Source: Sedimentibacter sp. MB31-C6
GTDB taxonomy: Bacteria; Bacillota; Clostridia; Tissierellales; Sedimentibacteraceae
Reading direction: 5' to 3'
DNA: 64,000 bases
NCBI RefSeq assembly: GCF_035934735.1
Contig: NZ_CP142396.1
Location: 682,001 to 746,000, forward strand
Under the pieces are notes generated by a model. It worked only from the letters and a program-made list of their open reading frames with translations. It ran no database searches and was not told the origin of the DNA. This document shows positions 6,711 through 16,830 of this stretch, piece after piece (within the stretch, counting starts at the first letter, position 1; each line of letters opens with the position of its first letter). A program made the position numbers and the translations under genes.

Positions 6711-8744
6711 TTAAATTTTAAATTTCGCAATAATAGTTTGTAAATTTTGTGCTAAAGTTGATAATCCTTCACTTGAACCAGCAATTTCTTCTGATGAAGC
6801 TGCTTGTTCTTCAATAGATGCTGTTGCTTCTTGTGTTGCAGCCGAATTTTCTTCTGCTATGGCAGATAAGTCTTCCATTGTTGCAAGTATTTGATCCTTC
6901 ATCTTCTCCATTTCATCCCCTGAAGCATTTAATTGTTTTACAGTTTCTTCAGTTTCCATCATTGCTTCTTTAATTAATTTATACTTATCTTTACTATTAA
7001 CTACACTATTTGTTTGTTGTTCTGTTATAGTCAATATTCTCTCCATTGTATTTACAGCATTTAAAGTATTAATTTGTAATTCATTTACAATTTCGTCAAT
7101 TTCCTTTGTAGAGGAAGCTGATTGTTGTGCCAAATTTTTAATTTCTTCTGCAACCACTGCAAATCCCTTACCTGCATTACCAGCTCTTGCTGCTTCTATT
7201 GCTGCATTTAATGCTAATAAATTTGTTTGTTGTGCTATGGTAGAAATCACAGTACTTGCTTGTCCTATTTTACTAGAACTATCATTTGTCTTTAATATTA
7301 CTTCTTTTATTTCGTTTGTTGCTTCGTTACTTTCTTCTGTTATTTTATATAAATTATCAATTTCTTTTAATCCTTCATCAACTACTTCTGTTACTTTATT
7401 TGATTCATCATTTAGACTCTTCACATATTCTTGATCATTTTCAATAATTCTACCTAATTCATAAGATTTAGTAGAACCTTCTTCTGTACTTTGTGCTTGA
7501 TTAAATGCACCTTTTGCAATTTCTTCTACAGTTTGAGAAACCTGTTCAGCAGCAGTTGCTGATTGTTGTGATGCTGCACTTAATTCTTCTGAAGAAGCAA
7601 GTACTTGTTCTGATGTATTGCTTATTTCATTAATAATATTTCTAAGGCTATCAATAATAACCTGAAGCGCATTTGATAAGTCTCCAATTTCATCTTTTTT
7701 CTTTTTAAATTTTGCAGGTACATCTTCCGTAATATCCAAGTCAGCAATTCTTTTGGAAAGTTGGGCAGCTTTCACGATAGGACTAGCAATTGAATTTCCA
7801 ATTAATCCAACTAGTATTACGCTAACTATTAAAGAGATAATTACTACATTTAAAACGTTCTTTTGCATTTCAGGGATTGCAGATAATACTTCATCTTGAT
7901 TAGCAGTAATAATAAATGACCAATTAGTACCTTCAATAGATGTGAATCCAGCATTTAAATCTACACCCTCATAAGAATAATTACTAACTCCAGTTTTTTC
8001 TTCCAACACTTTTTCAAATAATGTTGCTAATGATTTTACACTATCATCAAATTCTGCTTCAATAATTGGATTAAATTGAGTCATTACCTTTTCTCTATCT
8101 GGGTGAGCCACAATGGTACCAATATTATCAATCATATAACCGTATCCACTATCTCCAAAACCAGTATCATCTGCAATCATACTTAGGCTATTTCCATCAC
8201 TTCGTCCTACTAATGCCCCTATTACTTTTCCATCTTTTTCAATAGGTGCTGCATACATTAACACCACTTCATTAGTTACACGACTAATTATCAAATCTGA
8301 CACATTTGATTCTCCATTTAATGCTTTTTTAACATAATCTCTATCACCTAACTGACTTACATTACCATTTGAATAATGAGCATCTCCATCAGGTGTAACT
8401 ATTGCTATATCAAGAAAATTTGTATTCTTAACTGAGTCTTGTAAAATAGGTTGTTGTATTTCCCAATCCATTGAATTTATATTTGGCATAATAGATAGCA
8501 TATCCAATGTTTTTTGCTGTGTTTCTACTCTACTTACAGTTAGCTTAGATGCCTCTTCAGCCAACAATTCTAGAGATTCTTCTGATTTTTCTGTAACAAC
8601 TTCACTGGATCTTTGTAATAATATAAGTCCTAAAGAAATAGATGACACTAAAATTAAAATTGAAAAATAAATAATAAGTTTTGATCTAATACCCCAAATT
8701 TTAATTTTCTTCATTTTATTACCTTTGCCTTTAATCCTATTCAT
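6711..8744 (-). CDS. Methyl-accepting chemotaxis protein, dCache sensor (copy 1)
   Basis: A 677-residue transmembrane chemoreceptor. A short basic cytoplasmic tail is followed by TM1 (about 23-44), an extracellular double-Cache sensor (about 45-295, with [12 protein letters not shown] and [17 protein letters not shown]), TM2 (about 298-320), HAMP, and a long coiled-coil signalling domain. The conserved hairpin tip reads [19 protein letters not shown]. It signals to CheA/CheW. The start follows GGAGGAAGC. Its own SigD-type promoter is at 8820-8846. From about residue 191 onwards it differs from the adjacent copy by a single residue, while the membrane-distal sensor differs at many positions. 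The ligand is unknown. Confidence 0.95.
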   Translation of the reverse strand: MNRIKGKGNKMKKIKIWGIRSKLIIYFSILILVSSISLGLILLQRSSEVVTEKSEESLELLAEEASKLTVSRVETQQKTLDMLSIMPNINSMDWEIQQPILQDSVKNTNFLDIAIVTPDGDAHYSNGNVSQLGDRDYVKKALNGESNVSDLIISRVTNEVVLMYAAPIEKDGKVIGALVGRSDGNSLSMIADDTGFGDSGYGYMIDNIGTIVAHPDREKVMTQFNPIIEAEFDDSVKSLATLFEKVLEEKTGVSNYSYEGVDLNAGFTSIEGTNWSFIITANQDEVLSAIPEMQKNVLNVVIISLIVSVILVGLIGNSIASPIVKAAQLSKRIADLDITEDVPAKFKKKKDEIGDLSNALQVIIDSLRNIINEISNTSEQVLASSEELSAASQQSATAAEQVSQTVEEIAKGAFNQAQSTEEGSTKSYELGRIIENDQEYVKSLNDESNKVTEVVDEGLKEIDNLYKITEESNEATNEIKEVILKTNDSSSKIGQASTVISTIAQQTNLLALNAAIEAARAGNAGKGFAVVAEEIKNLAQQSASSTKEIDEIVNELQINTLNAVNTMERILTITEQQTNSVVNSKDKYKLIKEAMMETEETVKQLNASGDEMEKMKDQILATMEDLSAIAEENSAATQEATASIEEQAASSEEIAGSSEGLSTLAQNLQTIIAKFKI

Positions 8745-8819
8745 TACGCTTCCTCCATTATAATTTAAAACATTATATCCTCTGTTAAAAAATGATATAT
8801 ATGTTATTTCTACCCTATA

Positions 8820-8846
8820 TACTCGACATAATTTTATGTAATTTTA
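8820..8846 (-). promoter_or_regulatory. SigD-type promoter of chemoreceptor copy 1
   Basis: The minus strand reads TAAA-N15-GTCGAGTA, with the same 15-base spacer and almost the same spacer sequence as the promoters at 6330 and 11251. It lies about 75 bases before the start codon. Confidence 0.75.
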
Positions 8847-8918
8847 GCTTTAAAATAGTAATAAATCTAACAAATATGGTATATATTTCCTTATATCTGT
8901 CTATGAATACTATCTTAA

Positions 8919-8948
8919 ATAAAAAACCCCTCCAATATATTGAAAGGG
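8919..8948 (-). terminator. Terminator of chemoreceptor copy 2
   Basis: On the minus strand CCCTTTCAATA pairs with TATTGGAGGGG and is followed by TTTTTT. It lies just downstream of the second chemoreceptor stop codon and is homologous to the hairpin at 6418-6448. Confidence 0.85.
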
Positions 8949-8980
8949 CTTTTACTATATAATTACTTTTTAATTAAATA

Positions 8981-11077
8981 TTATATTTTAAATTTTGCAA
9001 TAATAGTTTGTAAATTTTGCGCTAAAGTTGATAAGCCTTCACTTGAACCTGCGATTTCTTCTGATGAAGCTGCTTGTTCTTCAATAGATGCTGTTGCTTC
9101 TTGTGTTGCAGCCGAATTTTCTTCTGCTATGGCAGATAAGTCTTCCATTGTTGCAAGTATTTGATCCTTCATCTTCTCCATTTCATCCCCTGAAGCATTT
9201 AATTGTTTTACAGTTTCTTCAGTTTCCATCATTGCTTCTTTAATTAATTTATACTTATCTTTACTATTAACTACACTATTTGTTTGTTGTTCTGTTATAG
9301 TCAATATTCTCTCCATTGTATTTACAGCATTTAAAGTATTAATTTGTAATTCATTTACAATTTCGTCAATTTCCTTTGTAGAGGAAGCTGATTGTTGTGC
9401 CAAATTTTTAATTTCTTCTGCAACCACTGCAAATCCCTTACCTGCATTACCAGCTCTTGCTGCTTCTATTGCTGCATTTAATGCTAATAAATTTGTTTGT
9501 TGTGCTATGGTAGAAATCACAGTACTTGCTTGTCCTATTTTACTAGAACTATCATTTGTCTTTAATATTACTTCTTTTATTTCGTTTGTTGCTTCGTTAC
9601 TTTCTTCTGTTATTTTATATAAATTATCAATTTCTTTTAATCCTTCATCAACTACTTCTGTTACTTTATTTGATTCATCATTTAGACTCTTCACATATTC
9701 TTGATCATTTTCAATAATTCTACCTAATTCATAAGATTTAGTAGAACCTTCTTCTGTACTTTGTGCTTGATTAAATGCACCTTTTGCAATTTCTTCTACA
9801 GTTTGAGAAACCTGTTCAGCAGCAGTAGCTGATTGTTGTGATGCTGCACTTAATTCTTCTGAAGAAGCAAGTACTTGTTCTGATGTATTGCTTATTTCAT
9901 TAATAATATTTCTAAGGCTATCAATAATAACCTGAAGCGCATTTGATAAGTCTCCTATTTCATCTTTTTTCTTTTTAAATTTTACTGGTACATCTTCTGT
10001 AATATCCAAGTCAGCAATTCTTTTGGAAAGTTGGGCAGCTTTCACGATAGGACTAGCAATTGAATTTCCAATTAATCCAACTAGTATTACGCTAACTATT
10101 AAAGAGATAATTACTACATTTAAAACGTTCTTTTGCATTTCAGGGATTGCAGATAATACTTCATCTTGATTAGCAGTAATAATAAATGACCAATTAGTAC
10201 CTTCAATAGATGTGAATCCAGCATTTAAATCTACACCCTCATAAGAATAATTACTAACTCCAGTTTTTTCTTCCAACACTTTTTCAAATAATGTTGCTAA
10301 TGATTTTACACTATCATCAAATTCTGCTTCAATAATTGGATTAAATTGAGTCATTACCTTTTCTCTATCTGGGTGAGCCACAATGGTACCAATATTATCA
10401 ATCATATAACCGTATCCACTATCTCCAAAACCGGTATCATCTGCAATTTCACTTAAGGCATTTCCATCACTTCGTCCTATTAATGCTCCTACTACTTTAC
10501 CATCCTTTTTAATAGGTGTAGCATACATTACAACAACCTTGCTAGTTACACGACTAACTAGTAAATCAGATACATTCGATTCTCCGCCTAAAGCTTTTAT
10601 TACATAATCTCTATCACCCAAATAAGTTTCAGTACCATCTGTATAAGACGCATAGCCGTCAGGCTGAACAACAGCGACATCTAAGAAATTAGTACTTTCA
10701 ATTGAATTTTGTAAAATAGGTAGTTGTATTTCCCAATCCATTGAATTTATATTTGGCATAATAGATATCATATCCAATGTTTTTTGATGTGTTTCTACTC
10801 TGCTTATAGTTAACTTAGATGCCTCTTCTGCCAATAATCTTAGAGATTCTTCTGATTTTTCTGTAACAACTTCACTGGATCTTTGTAATAATATAAGACC
10901 TAAAGTAATAGATGAAATAAAAATTAAAATTGAAAAATAAATAATAAGTTTTGATCTAATACCCCAGAATTTGAATTTTTTTATTTTTTTACCTTTACCC
11001 TTATCTTTACCTTTGTTTTTGTCCTTTACTTTAATGTCTTTTAATTTGGCTTTGCCTTTACCTTTAATCCAATTCAT
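8981..11077 (-). CDS. Methyl-accepting chemotaxis protein, dCache sensor (copy 2)
   Basis: A 698-residue chemoreceptor with the same architecture as its downstream neighbour: TM1, double Cache, TM2, HAMP and MCP signalling domain. It carries an N-terminal extension of about 21 residues that is almost entirely Lys, Gly and Asp (repeats of the type KGKGK and KDKNKGKDK), placed on the cytoplasmic side before TM1. The membrane-distal sensor differs from copy 1 (for example [17 protein letters not shown] instead of [17 protein letters not shown]). The last ~487 residues match except V for A at one HAMP position. The start follows GGAGGAAGC. A SigD-type promoter lies at 11251-11277. Confidence 0.95.
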   Translation of the reverse strand: MNWIKGKGKAKLKDIKVKDKNKGKDKGKGKKIKKFKFWGIRSKLIIYFSILIFISSITLGLILLQRSSEVVTEKSEESLRLLAEEASKLTISRVETHQKTLDMISIMPNINSMDWEIQLPILQNSIESTNFLDVAVVQPDGYASYTDGTETYLGDRDYVIKALGGESNVSDLLVSRVTSKVVVMYATPIKKDGKVVGALIGRSDGNALSEIADDTGFGDSGYGYMIDNIGTIVAHPDREKVMTQFNPIIEAEFDDSVKSLATLFEKVLEEKTGVSNYSYEGVDLNAGFTSIEGTNWSFIITANQDEVLSAIPEMQKNVLNVVIISLIVSVILVGLIGNSIASPIVKAAQLSKRIADLDITEDVPVKFKKKKDEIGDLSNALQVIIDSLRNIINEISNTSEQVLASSEELSAASQQSATAAEQVSQTVEEIAKGAFNQAQSTEEGSTKSYELGRIIENDQEYVKSLNDESNKVTEVVDEGLKEIDNLYKITEESNEATNEIKEVILKTNDSSSKIGQASTVISTIAQQTNLLALNAAIEAARAGNAGKGFAVVAEEIKNLAQQSASSTKEIDEIVNELQINTLNAVNTMERILTITEQQTNSVVNSKDKYKLIKEAMMETEETVKQLNASGDEMEKMKDQILATMEDLSAIAEENSAATQEATASIEEQAASSEEIAGSSEGLSTLAQNLQTIIAKFKI

Positions 11078-11250
11078 TAAGCTTCCTCCGTTATGATTTA
11101 AAATGATATGTTTAATTATATCTACCTACATACACATATTATAAAAAGTTATTTTTATAATATTTTATAGGTTTTATATACCTCATAATTTTATGGTAAA
11201 AATAATTTAGAAAATAATAATAATTTTAACAATAAATAACATTATATATA

Positions 11251-11277
11251 TATTCGACATAATTTTATGTAATTTTA
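11251..11277 (-). promoter_or_regulatory. SigD-type promoter of chemoreceptor copy 2
   Basis: The minus strand reads TAAA-N15-GTCGAATA, about 175 bases before the start codon. It is the third of three homologous promoters in this region and indicates flagellar/chemotaxis sigma control. Confidence 0.72.
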
Positions 11278-11353
11278 GCCTTTGAATTAATTAAATCTAA
11301 GAGTCGTGTTATTTTTTCCATATTTAATATATTTTCCAGCTGTTTTAAAGCAT

Positions 11354-11400
11354 AAAAAAACATGTATATTATAATTTTCTTGATTGATACATGTTTTTTT
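11354..11400. terminator. Bidirectional hairpin terminator
   Basis: Arms AAAAAAACATGTAT and ATACATGTTTTTTT surround a 19-base loop, with a T run on both strands. It separates the chemoreceptor promoter region from the DUF3267 gene and the structured segment upstream. Confidence 0.8.
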
Positions 11401-11522
11401 ATATCTTTAGTTTTCAATTACTATTATTAAATTAATTCACACAAAACATCTTCTTATTTTAAGATATTACTATCTTTCCCCTTTAACATGGGAAACAAAA
11501 ATATATCTATCATCTATTTTCC

Positions 11523-11584
11523 TTAAGGTGAGAATGTTGGCAATAAGCCTTTTCAGCCCACCACGGCCTTAATGTCTCGCCTAA
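11523..11584. other. Possible structured RNA element, not identified
   Basis: GGTGAGA (11527-11533) pairs with TCTCGCC (11575-11581), and the pairing extends by flanking TT.A/TAA. The ~40 bases inside are noticeably richer in G and C than the surroundings and have further complementary words (GGC/GCC, AAGCC/GGCCTT). No reading frame explains it. The minus-strand sequence GTTAGGcGAGaC loosely resembles the start of an M-box aptamer, but the rest does not fit. It could be a small RNA or a 3' element of the DUF3267 gene, ended by the hairpin at 11354. Confidence 0.3.
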
Positions 11585-11615
11585 CAACCTAACTGCACAA
11601 TAAATATAATGAAAA

Positions 11616-12233
11616 TTACTTGAAATATGTCTCAAATCCGTTATTTACAATGTATGAATTATTTGGAACTTGTATTCCAACAATGCATATATTTAAACAA
11701 TCAACACATGAACCTACTGAATTTACAAAACATAGAAATATAGTGAATTCATTTAACCACCCCAAATCTTTGAGAATGAAAGGTAATATAATTGATAGCA
11801 AAAGAAATGGCATAATTGAAATTATTAAGAATCTGCTCTTTTTAATTTTTTCTGTAGTATAAACAAATCCGAATAATCCATTAATCCCCCAATAAGTTTT
11901 TTCTGACTTCAAGAAATTAGGTATAAAACAAGCATGTAAAAATTCATGTATTATCATAAATAAAAAAAATATAACAACGTATATAAGTGTAGATTGATTT
12001 ATTGTAAAACTTATGTTAAATCCTTGCTTGCTATTGTATATAAATTCTTGCAATGGATGATACAAAAAAAATAAAATAACTATAGATATAATTCCATTTA
12101 TTAACATAAAAGGTACTGACAATAAAGTTGCTATACCTAAATTAGATGGTTCTTTTATTTTCTCCCACCCCTCAGATATTAATTTTTCACTCAATTCTTT
12201 ATCTGTAGAGGGTATTTTTTTTATATATCTCAT
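11616..12233 (-). CDS. DUF3267 family membrane protein, putative zincin metalloprotease
   Basis: A 205-residue protein with four or five membrane segments. Its second span region carries HEFLHA, the HExxH zinc-peptidase motif of DUF3267 proteins, and a later SVGSCVDCLNI segment replaces the usual aspartate-bearing motif context with a Cys pair. These proteins resemble site-2-type intramembrane peptidases, but no substrate is known. The start ATG lies after GAAAGGATTGCAATA. It stands alone between terminators. Confidence 0.75.
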   Translation of the reverse strand: MRYIKKIPSTDKELSEKLISEGWEKIKEPSNLGIATLLSVPFMLINGIISIVILFFLYHPLQEFIYNSKQGFNISFTINQSTLIYVVIFFLFMIIHEFLHACFIPNFLKSEKTYWGINGLFGFVYTTEKIKKSRFLIISIMPFLLLSIILPFILKDLGWLNEFTIFLCFVNSVGSCVDCLNICIVGIQVPNNSYIVNNGFETYFK

Positions 12234-12367
12234 TATTGCAATCCTTTCAGAAATTATAGCTAATCTTAATTTTCATAACATTTTAAATATATACAATTAT
12301 AGCAAATATACGTGTTTATATCAAATTAACCGATTTTTACATTTAAGATTTTTTTTATTTTTTTAAT

Positions 12368-12422
12368 AAAAAAAGGGAGCTATCTCCCTTAAAATATTTA
12401 TACTTTATTTTGAGATAGCTCC
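12368..12422 (-). terminator. Terminator of the DUF2680 gene
   Basis: On the minus strand GGAGCTATCTC and GAGATAGCTCC form a perfect 11-base stem with a 25-base loop, followed by CTTTTTTT. It starts seven bases after the stop codon. Confidence 0.9.
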
Positions 12423-12428
12423 TCTTAT

Positions 12429-12854
12429 TTATTGCCTACCTCTGCCAAAACCCATTCCTCTACCTTGGCCGCCATTACCGAATCCATATCCACGCATACC
12501 ATATCCACCTGTTCCATTACCATGGCAGAATTCTTGTCTTTCAAGCATGTTGTTATAATATTGATCAGCTTCTTCTTGTGTAATTGCACCTTCAGTTACT
12601 TTCTCATCTAAGAAAGCTTTTTTACTTTCATTCATTTCATCTCTATACTCTTCCCATAAACCTTCATCATAAGCAATCTGACCATACGTTTTGCTTGATT
12701 CATATCTATTTGCCACCACTTCCTCAACAGGTTTTCCTGCTAAATTAGCAACTATTTCAGCAGGTGAATTGTAAGTAAATGCAAATGCAGTTATTGACGT
12801 AGCTGCTATAGTAAGTACAGCTAATCCGGATATTATTATTTTATTAAGCTTCAT
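12429..12854 (-). CDS. Secreted DUF2680 family protein
   Basis: A 141-residue protein with a typical Sec signal peptide (MKLNKIIISGLAVLTIAA, likely cleavage near AFA). The middle holds the DUF2680 pattern AFLDEKVTEGAITQEEADQYY, in which short helices count residues between Lys and Glu. The C-terminus is Gly/Arg-rich (GGYGMRGYGFG and GMGFGRGRQ) with an isolated Cys-His pair. Such proteins are common and uncharacterised in Clostridia. A good GGAGG precedes the ATG, and a strong terminator makes it monocistronic. Confidence 0.82.
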   Translation of the reverse strand: MKLNKIIISGLAVLTIAATSITAFAFTYNSPAEIVANLAGKPVEEVVANRYESSKTYGQIAYDEGLWEEYRDEMNESKKAFLDEKVTEGAITQEEADQYYNNMLERQEFCHGNGTGGYGMRGYGFGNGGQGRGMGFGRGRQ

Positions 12855-13039
12855 TTCAAACCTCCATTTAATTATTTTAATTTATATTTATAATATAAAC
12901 AATAATTGTGGCAAATTTGTGTTATAATTTTAAAATATATATGGTAATTGTTCTATAGTATTAAGACAATTTTCAATATCATGTTTCTTTTTTAAAAGGA
13001 ACTCTCACAGTAAAATAAGAATTCCTTTAATCCTTTAAA

Positions 13040-13495
13040 CTAACTTAACAAAATCTTCAATTCGACTTCATCTTCATCAGTTTTACCTGTCTCTTTAAAA
13101 CCCATTTTTTTATATAAATGATACGCTGATAAATTATTTGGATTGCAAGTTAAGAGTACAACTTCAGATTTGCCAAATGGTTTTTGACGAATATACTCCA
13201 ATACGCAATTTAACGCATTTCGTCCATATCCCTTTCCCTGCTCAATTCCATCAATCATCATGTGCCATATATTATATGTTTCTTCATCATAATCATATAT
13301 AATCATTACGTATCCAACCATTTTTTCAGCATAATATATACCAAAAGGAATACACTGACTATAATATACATATGCTTGTGCTAAGCTACGAATAGGATGT
13401 GAAACATATTCCTCTTGTCCTTTTTTTAACTTCAAATTAAAGCAATCAATAAAATTTGATTCATCAATTTTTTTCAATGTAATGTTATTATTCAT
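13040..13495 (-). CDS. GNAT family N-acetyltransferase (BltD/spermidine acetyltransferase-like)
   Basis: A 151-residue acetyltransferase. The acetyl-CoA loop reads EQGKGYGRNAL, matching the GNAT motif Q/RxxGxG/A. The C-terminal half has VVLLTCNPNNLSAYHLYKKMGF, the usual N-x-x-A/Y...Y-x-x-x-G-F motif. Overall it resembles polyamine-type acetyltransferases such as BltD. The acceptor is not identifiable. The ATG at 13495 follows GGAGG by three to four bases; the longer frame to 13531 overlaps that site. A tiny frame with its own ribosome binding site precedes it. Confidence 0.82.
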   Translation of the reverse strand: MNNNITLKKIDESNFIDCFNLKLKKGQEEYVSHPIRSLAQAYVYYSQCIPFGIYYAEKMVGYVMIIYDYDEETYNIWHMMIDGIEQGKGYGRNALNCVLEYIRQKPFGKSEVVLLTCNPNNLSAYHLYKKMGFKETGKTDEDEVELKILLS

Positions 13496-13520
13496 ATTTC
13501 CTCCAATTTTTATCAAGAGG

Positions 13521-13577
13521 TTAAATAACATTAACCCCCAGTATTAATGTAATAGTCTGCATATATATTTTTTTCAT
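13521..13577 (-). CDS. Possible 18-residue leader peptide upstream of the GNAT gene
   Basis: AAAGGAG followed nine bases later by ATG opens an 18-codon frame (MKKIYMQTITLILGVNVI) that stops 25 bases before the GNAT start. A CACAAG-AATA-CTTGTG hairpin lies upstream at about 13614-13629. It may be a regulatory leader, a remnant, or a small hydrophobic peptide. No homologue comes to mind. The stretch between this frame and glmS otherwise holds only the terminator at 13716. Confidence 0.28.
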   Translation of the reverse strand: MKKIYMQTITLILGVNVI

Positions 13578-13715
13578 AATGAACAGCTCCTTTCATAAAT
13601 TGATATCTATATAAACACAAGTATTCTTGTGGTCTTTTATTTGCTACAGCATATTAATCAAGTTTTCATCCTATAGTTATTTCGCAATCTTTATGCTATA
13701 TGAACTGACATATAT

Positions 13716-13764
13716 AAAAAATCACTTAAAGAATTAATAGTGTTCAGTCTTCTAAGTGATTTTT
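13716..13764. terminator. Terminator of glmS
   Basis: AAAAATCACTTA and TAAGTGATTTTT form a 12-base stem about 100 bases past the glmS stop codon. T runs follow on both strands. Confidence 0.8.
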
Positions 13765-13861
13765 GTGTAACAACTTACTATTATATTTTTATCAATAATT
13801 ATTCATTTTTATTTTTGCAACTTTATTGTACGACTACAAATTCTTCAAACCCTATTTTACA

Positions 13862-15652
13862 TTACTCAACTGTTACTGACTTTGCTAAATTTCTTGGCTT
13901 ATCAATATCACAGCCCTTTAGTAAAGCTGCATAATATGCTAGGTATTGAGCTGGAATTATTGTTGCTAAAGGTGAAAGCAATTCATTTACATCATCTATT
14001 ACTATTTGATCTGTTTCTTGGCTAAACTTACGCATGGATATTACCATTGTAGCAGCACCTCTAGCTTTAACTTCTTTAATATTACTTCTTGTATTTAAAT
14101 TAATATTTTCTTGAGTTATTATAGCTATTACTGGTGTATTGTCTTCAATCAGAGCTATTGTACCATGTTTTAATTCACCTGCAGCAAATCCCTCTGTTTG
14201 TATATATGAAATTTCTTTAAGTTTAAGTGATGCTTCCAAACAAATAAAGTAATCCATACTTCTTCCAATATAGAAACAATTTCTACTATTTTGTAAATAT
14301 TTTTCTGCAAGAGCTTTATAATTATCTTTATCATCACAGAGGGTTTCCATTGTGTATGCAATTTTACTTAATTCTTTAAATATATCAATATTTATTTTAT
14401 TATTTACTGATGCTGCAAGTATAGCTAATACAGCTATTTGTGCAGTATATGCCTTCGTTGAAGCAACTGCTATTTCAGGTCCTGCATATAAAAGTAATGT
14501 GCTATCTGCTTCTCTAGATAAAGTTGAGCCTTTTACATTTGTCAGTGTTAATGTTTTATAACCCATTTCTTTTACTTTTACCAATACAGCTCTACTATCA
14601 GCTGTTTCACCACTTTGTGAAATGAACATAAAAAGTGGATTTTCTGACAGTAATGGCATATTATAAATGAATTCACTGGCTATAATAACTTCTGTAGGTT
14701 TTCCTGCAATTTTTTCAAAGAATTGCTTTCCAATGAGACCGGCATGATAACTAGTACCGCAAGCTATTATATATAATTTGTCACATTCCCTTACATTTTG
14801 TATTATTTCCGGGGAAATTTTCATGTTACCCTTTTCGTCAGAATACTCTGACATAATTTTTCTCATAACAAATGGCTGTTCTTCAATTTCTTTCATCATA
14901 TAATGCGGGTATGTTCCCTTTTCTATGTCTGAAGAATCTATGTCTGCTATATATGGCTCTCTAGTTACTTTATTACCATATATTGTGTATATTTCAATAT
15001 TGTCTTTTGTTATTTTCAAAAATTCTCTGTCTTCAATTTCATAAAATTGATTTGTATGATTAATCATTGCCATCGCATCACTGCCTACCATATTAAAACC
15101 TTCTCCTTTACCCGCCAATAAAGGTGTTTTATTTTTAGCTGCATATATAGTATCTGTGTCAGTTTTATCTAGTATGGCTAATGCATAGGAACCTTCAAGT
15201 TCGCTCATAGTATGTCTGATTGCTAATTCTACAGACTCTCCATCATTAACGAATTTCTCTATTAGTTGAACTATAACTTCTGTATCAGTATCACTGGTAA
15301 ATTTTGTATTATTTAAATATTTTTTTCTCAATTCATCTTCGTTTTCAATTATTCCGTTGTGTACCAATGTAAATCTCTTTGTATAACTTTGATGAGGATG
15401 AGAATTAATTTTATTTGGAATTCCATGGGTTGCCCATCTAGTATGTCCTATTCCAATTGTTCCTGTTATGTTTTTATCTATAGATTCTCTTAACTGTGCT
15501 ATACGTCCTTTTTCTTTACATATATACATATTATCATTATTCTCTATAGCAATACCAGCTGAATCGTATCCTCTGTATTCAAGCTTTTCTAATCCGCCTA
15601 ATATAATTTCTTTTACATCTTCAAATCCAATATAACCTACTATTCCACACAT
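13862..15652 (-). CDS. glmS: Glutamine-fructose-6-phosphate aminotransferase (isomerizing)
   Basis: A 596-residue enzyme making glucosamine-6-phosphate from fructose-6-phosphate and glutamine, the first step of UDP-GlcNAc and peptidoglycan synthesis. The N-terminal MCGIVGYIG exposes the catalytic Cys of the Ntn glutaminase domain. HTRWATHG and HNGIIEN are glutaminase motifs. Two SIS sugar-isomerase domains follow ([30 protein letters not shown]-like). The C-terminus ends [13 protein letters not shown], the conserved isomerase tail. Length is normal for the family. Control is by the glmS ribozyme in its leader. Confidence 0.97.
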   Translation of the reverse strand: MCGIVGYIGFEDVKEIILGGLEKLEYRGYDSAGIAIENNDNMYICKEKGRIAQLRESIDKNITGTIGIGHTRWATHGIPNKINSHPHQSYTKRFTLVHNGIIENEDELRKKYLNNTKFTSDTDTEVIVQLIEKFVNDGESVELAIRHTMSELEGSYALAILDKTDTDTIYAAKNKTPLLAGKGEGFNMVGSDAMAMINHTNQFYEIEDREFLKITKDNIEIYTIYGNKVTREPYIADIDSSDIEKGTYPHYMMKEIEEQPFVMRKIMSEYSDEKGNMKISPEIIQNVRECDKLYIIACGTSYHAGLIGKQFFEKIAGKPTEVIIASEFIYNMPLLSENPLFMFISQSGETADSRAVLVKVKEMGYKTLTLTNVKGSTLSREADSTLLLYAGPEIAVASTKAYTAQIAVLAILAASVNNKINIDIFKELSKIAYTMETLCDDKDNYKALAEKYLQNSRNCFYIGRSMDYFICLEASLKLKEISYIQTEGFAAGELKHGTIALIEDNTPVIAIITQENINLNTRSNIKEVKARGAATMVISMRKFSQETDQIVIDDVNELLSPLATIIPAQYLAYYAALLKGCDIDKPRNLAKSVTVE

Positions 15653-15839
15653 ATAAGTTCTCCATTCTTTTTATTTTTTTTCAAATTAAATAATACTCGA
15701 ATTTTTTCTTTTCAAGCACACCATAATAAATAATATTAGATTTTGATAATATTATTATATGATTCCTCGAATAAATTTTTTTTGTCACTTTTTTAAACAA
15801 ATATTGTTTTGGGGAAAACTTAAACTTTGACATGTGTTA

Positions 15840-15993
15840 TTTCATTAAAGATTTGCAAGCTTAAAGGTTTCACTTTGTTTTAACAGTCACCTGTTACTTT
15901 TGTAAAAACCTTATCGATGAAGCTACACCGCAGAGCATCCGCCGAATATTCGATAACTCTGTCCTCGTCAACTTATTAATAAGTTCTGGCGCT
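15840..15993 (-). ncRNA. glmS ribozyme: glmS ribozyme (glucosamine-6-phosphate-activated riboswitch)
   Basis: The minus-strand leader has AGCGCCAGAACT at the self-cleavage site (cut between A15993 and G15992), then GTTGACGAGG, ATCGAATATTCGGCGGATGC, TGCGGTGTAGC and, further on, AAGTAACAGGTGACTG and AAACCTTTAAGCTTGCAAATC. These are the core (P1-P2.2) and P3-P4 segments of the glmS ribozyme in order. Cleavage, triggered by glucosamine-6-phosphate, leads to decay of the glmS mRNA. The start of glmS lies about 190 bases downstream. Confidence 0.97.
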
Positions 15994-16467
15994 ATAATAC
16001 TATTGTCTCGTAAGTTCTCCGAATTTTAACCCTCCTTTTTTTATTTTATTATTAAAATATGTAACATTAAAATTTTAGTTACTTAATCTTTATTATTTTA
16101 ACACAAAATAGTTATAAAGTACATAATTAATTATGTATTTTTATCAATAAATCGTCTATTTGGTTATTCATAACCTTTTGTAGATATAATTTCCATGTAT
16201 TATAAAAACAAGAGTGCTAATAATAAGGTTAGAAAGTCAATTAATTGATTTTCTTCTTTGAAAATTTAATCATGTAAAATGTATAGGCAGTTTAGATTTG
16301 TCTAAATATTTATTAATATAAGTGGGTACCCCTATTCATACTTTAATTTTGGTAATTAAAATTTCAAAAAACTCAACATATATTACCAATAATACAATAA
16401 CTTACATGGTTAAATTAAATTCAAATGACAATAATAATATTACATCTACTAAGAAAGGAGAGACAAA
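15994..16467. other. Intergenic region between glmS ribozyme and SASP gene
   Basis: AT-rich divergent promoter region without a supported gene. The glmS promoter must lie just right of 15993. On the plus strand, CATACTT at about 16346 with TAATA 18 bases upstream is a weak sigma-G-like pair for the spore gene, and it would leave a leader of more than 100 bases. I do not consider it established. Confidence 0.3.
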
Positions 16468-16713
16468 ATGAGTAGTAATAACAACAGTGGAAGCAACAAT
16501 ATTGTAGTTCCTGAAGCAAAACAAGCATTAAACCAAATGAAAACTGAAATAGCTAATGAATTAGGTTTAACAAACTATGAACAAGTAGATAAAGGTAACC
16601 TTACTGCAAGACAAAATGGTTACGTAGGCGGATACATGACTAAGAGATTAGTTGAAATGGCACAAAGACAAATGAGTGGTTCAAGTGGAATGCAGAACCA
16701 ACAAATGAAATAA
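16468..16713 (+). CDS. Alpha/beta-type small acid-soluble spore protein
   Basis: An 81-residue DNA-binding spore-core protein. It has both SASP signature blocks: KTEIANELG, which includes the GPR protease cleavage site after Glu, and GYVGGYMTKRLVEMAQ near the C-terminus. The N- and C-terminal tails are Asn/Ser/Gln-rich. These proteins saturate spore DNA and protect it from UV and heat, and are degraded by GPR on germination. The start follows AAAGGAGAG. It is monocistronic, with a perfect hairpin downstream. Confidence 0.96.
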   Translation: MSSNNNSGSNNIVVPEAKQALNQMKTEIANELGLTNYEQVDKGNLTARQNGYVGGYMTKRLVEMAQRQMSGSSGMQNQQMK

Positions 16714-16753
16714 AGGTACATTCTGATTATAAAATAAATAAAGATATAAAATT

Positions 16754-16783
16754 GGTGAATAGCAATTGCTATTCACCTTTTTT
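16754..16783 (+). terminator. Terminator of the SASP gene
   Basis: GGTGAATAGCAA/TTGCTATTCACC is a perfect palindrome followed by six T on the plus strand. It also closes the gap to the convergent etfA gene. Confidence 0.93.
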
Positions 16784-16830
16784 AATGTTTATAAGGAAGG
16801 GATTAGTTTCCTTACAATACTTGTTACCAA

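Noticed and set aside
11523-11595. M-box (magnesium) riboswitch
   Set aside because: Only the first few bases resemble it; later conserved blocks are missing and no magnesium transporter gene follows on the minus strand.
16320-16355. Sigma-G promoter for the SASP gene
   Set aside because: CATACTT with a weak -35 is present but the -35 is poor and the leader would be over 100 bases; not strong enough to call as a feature of its own.
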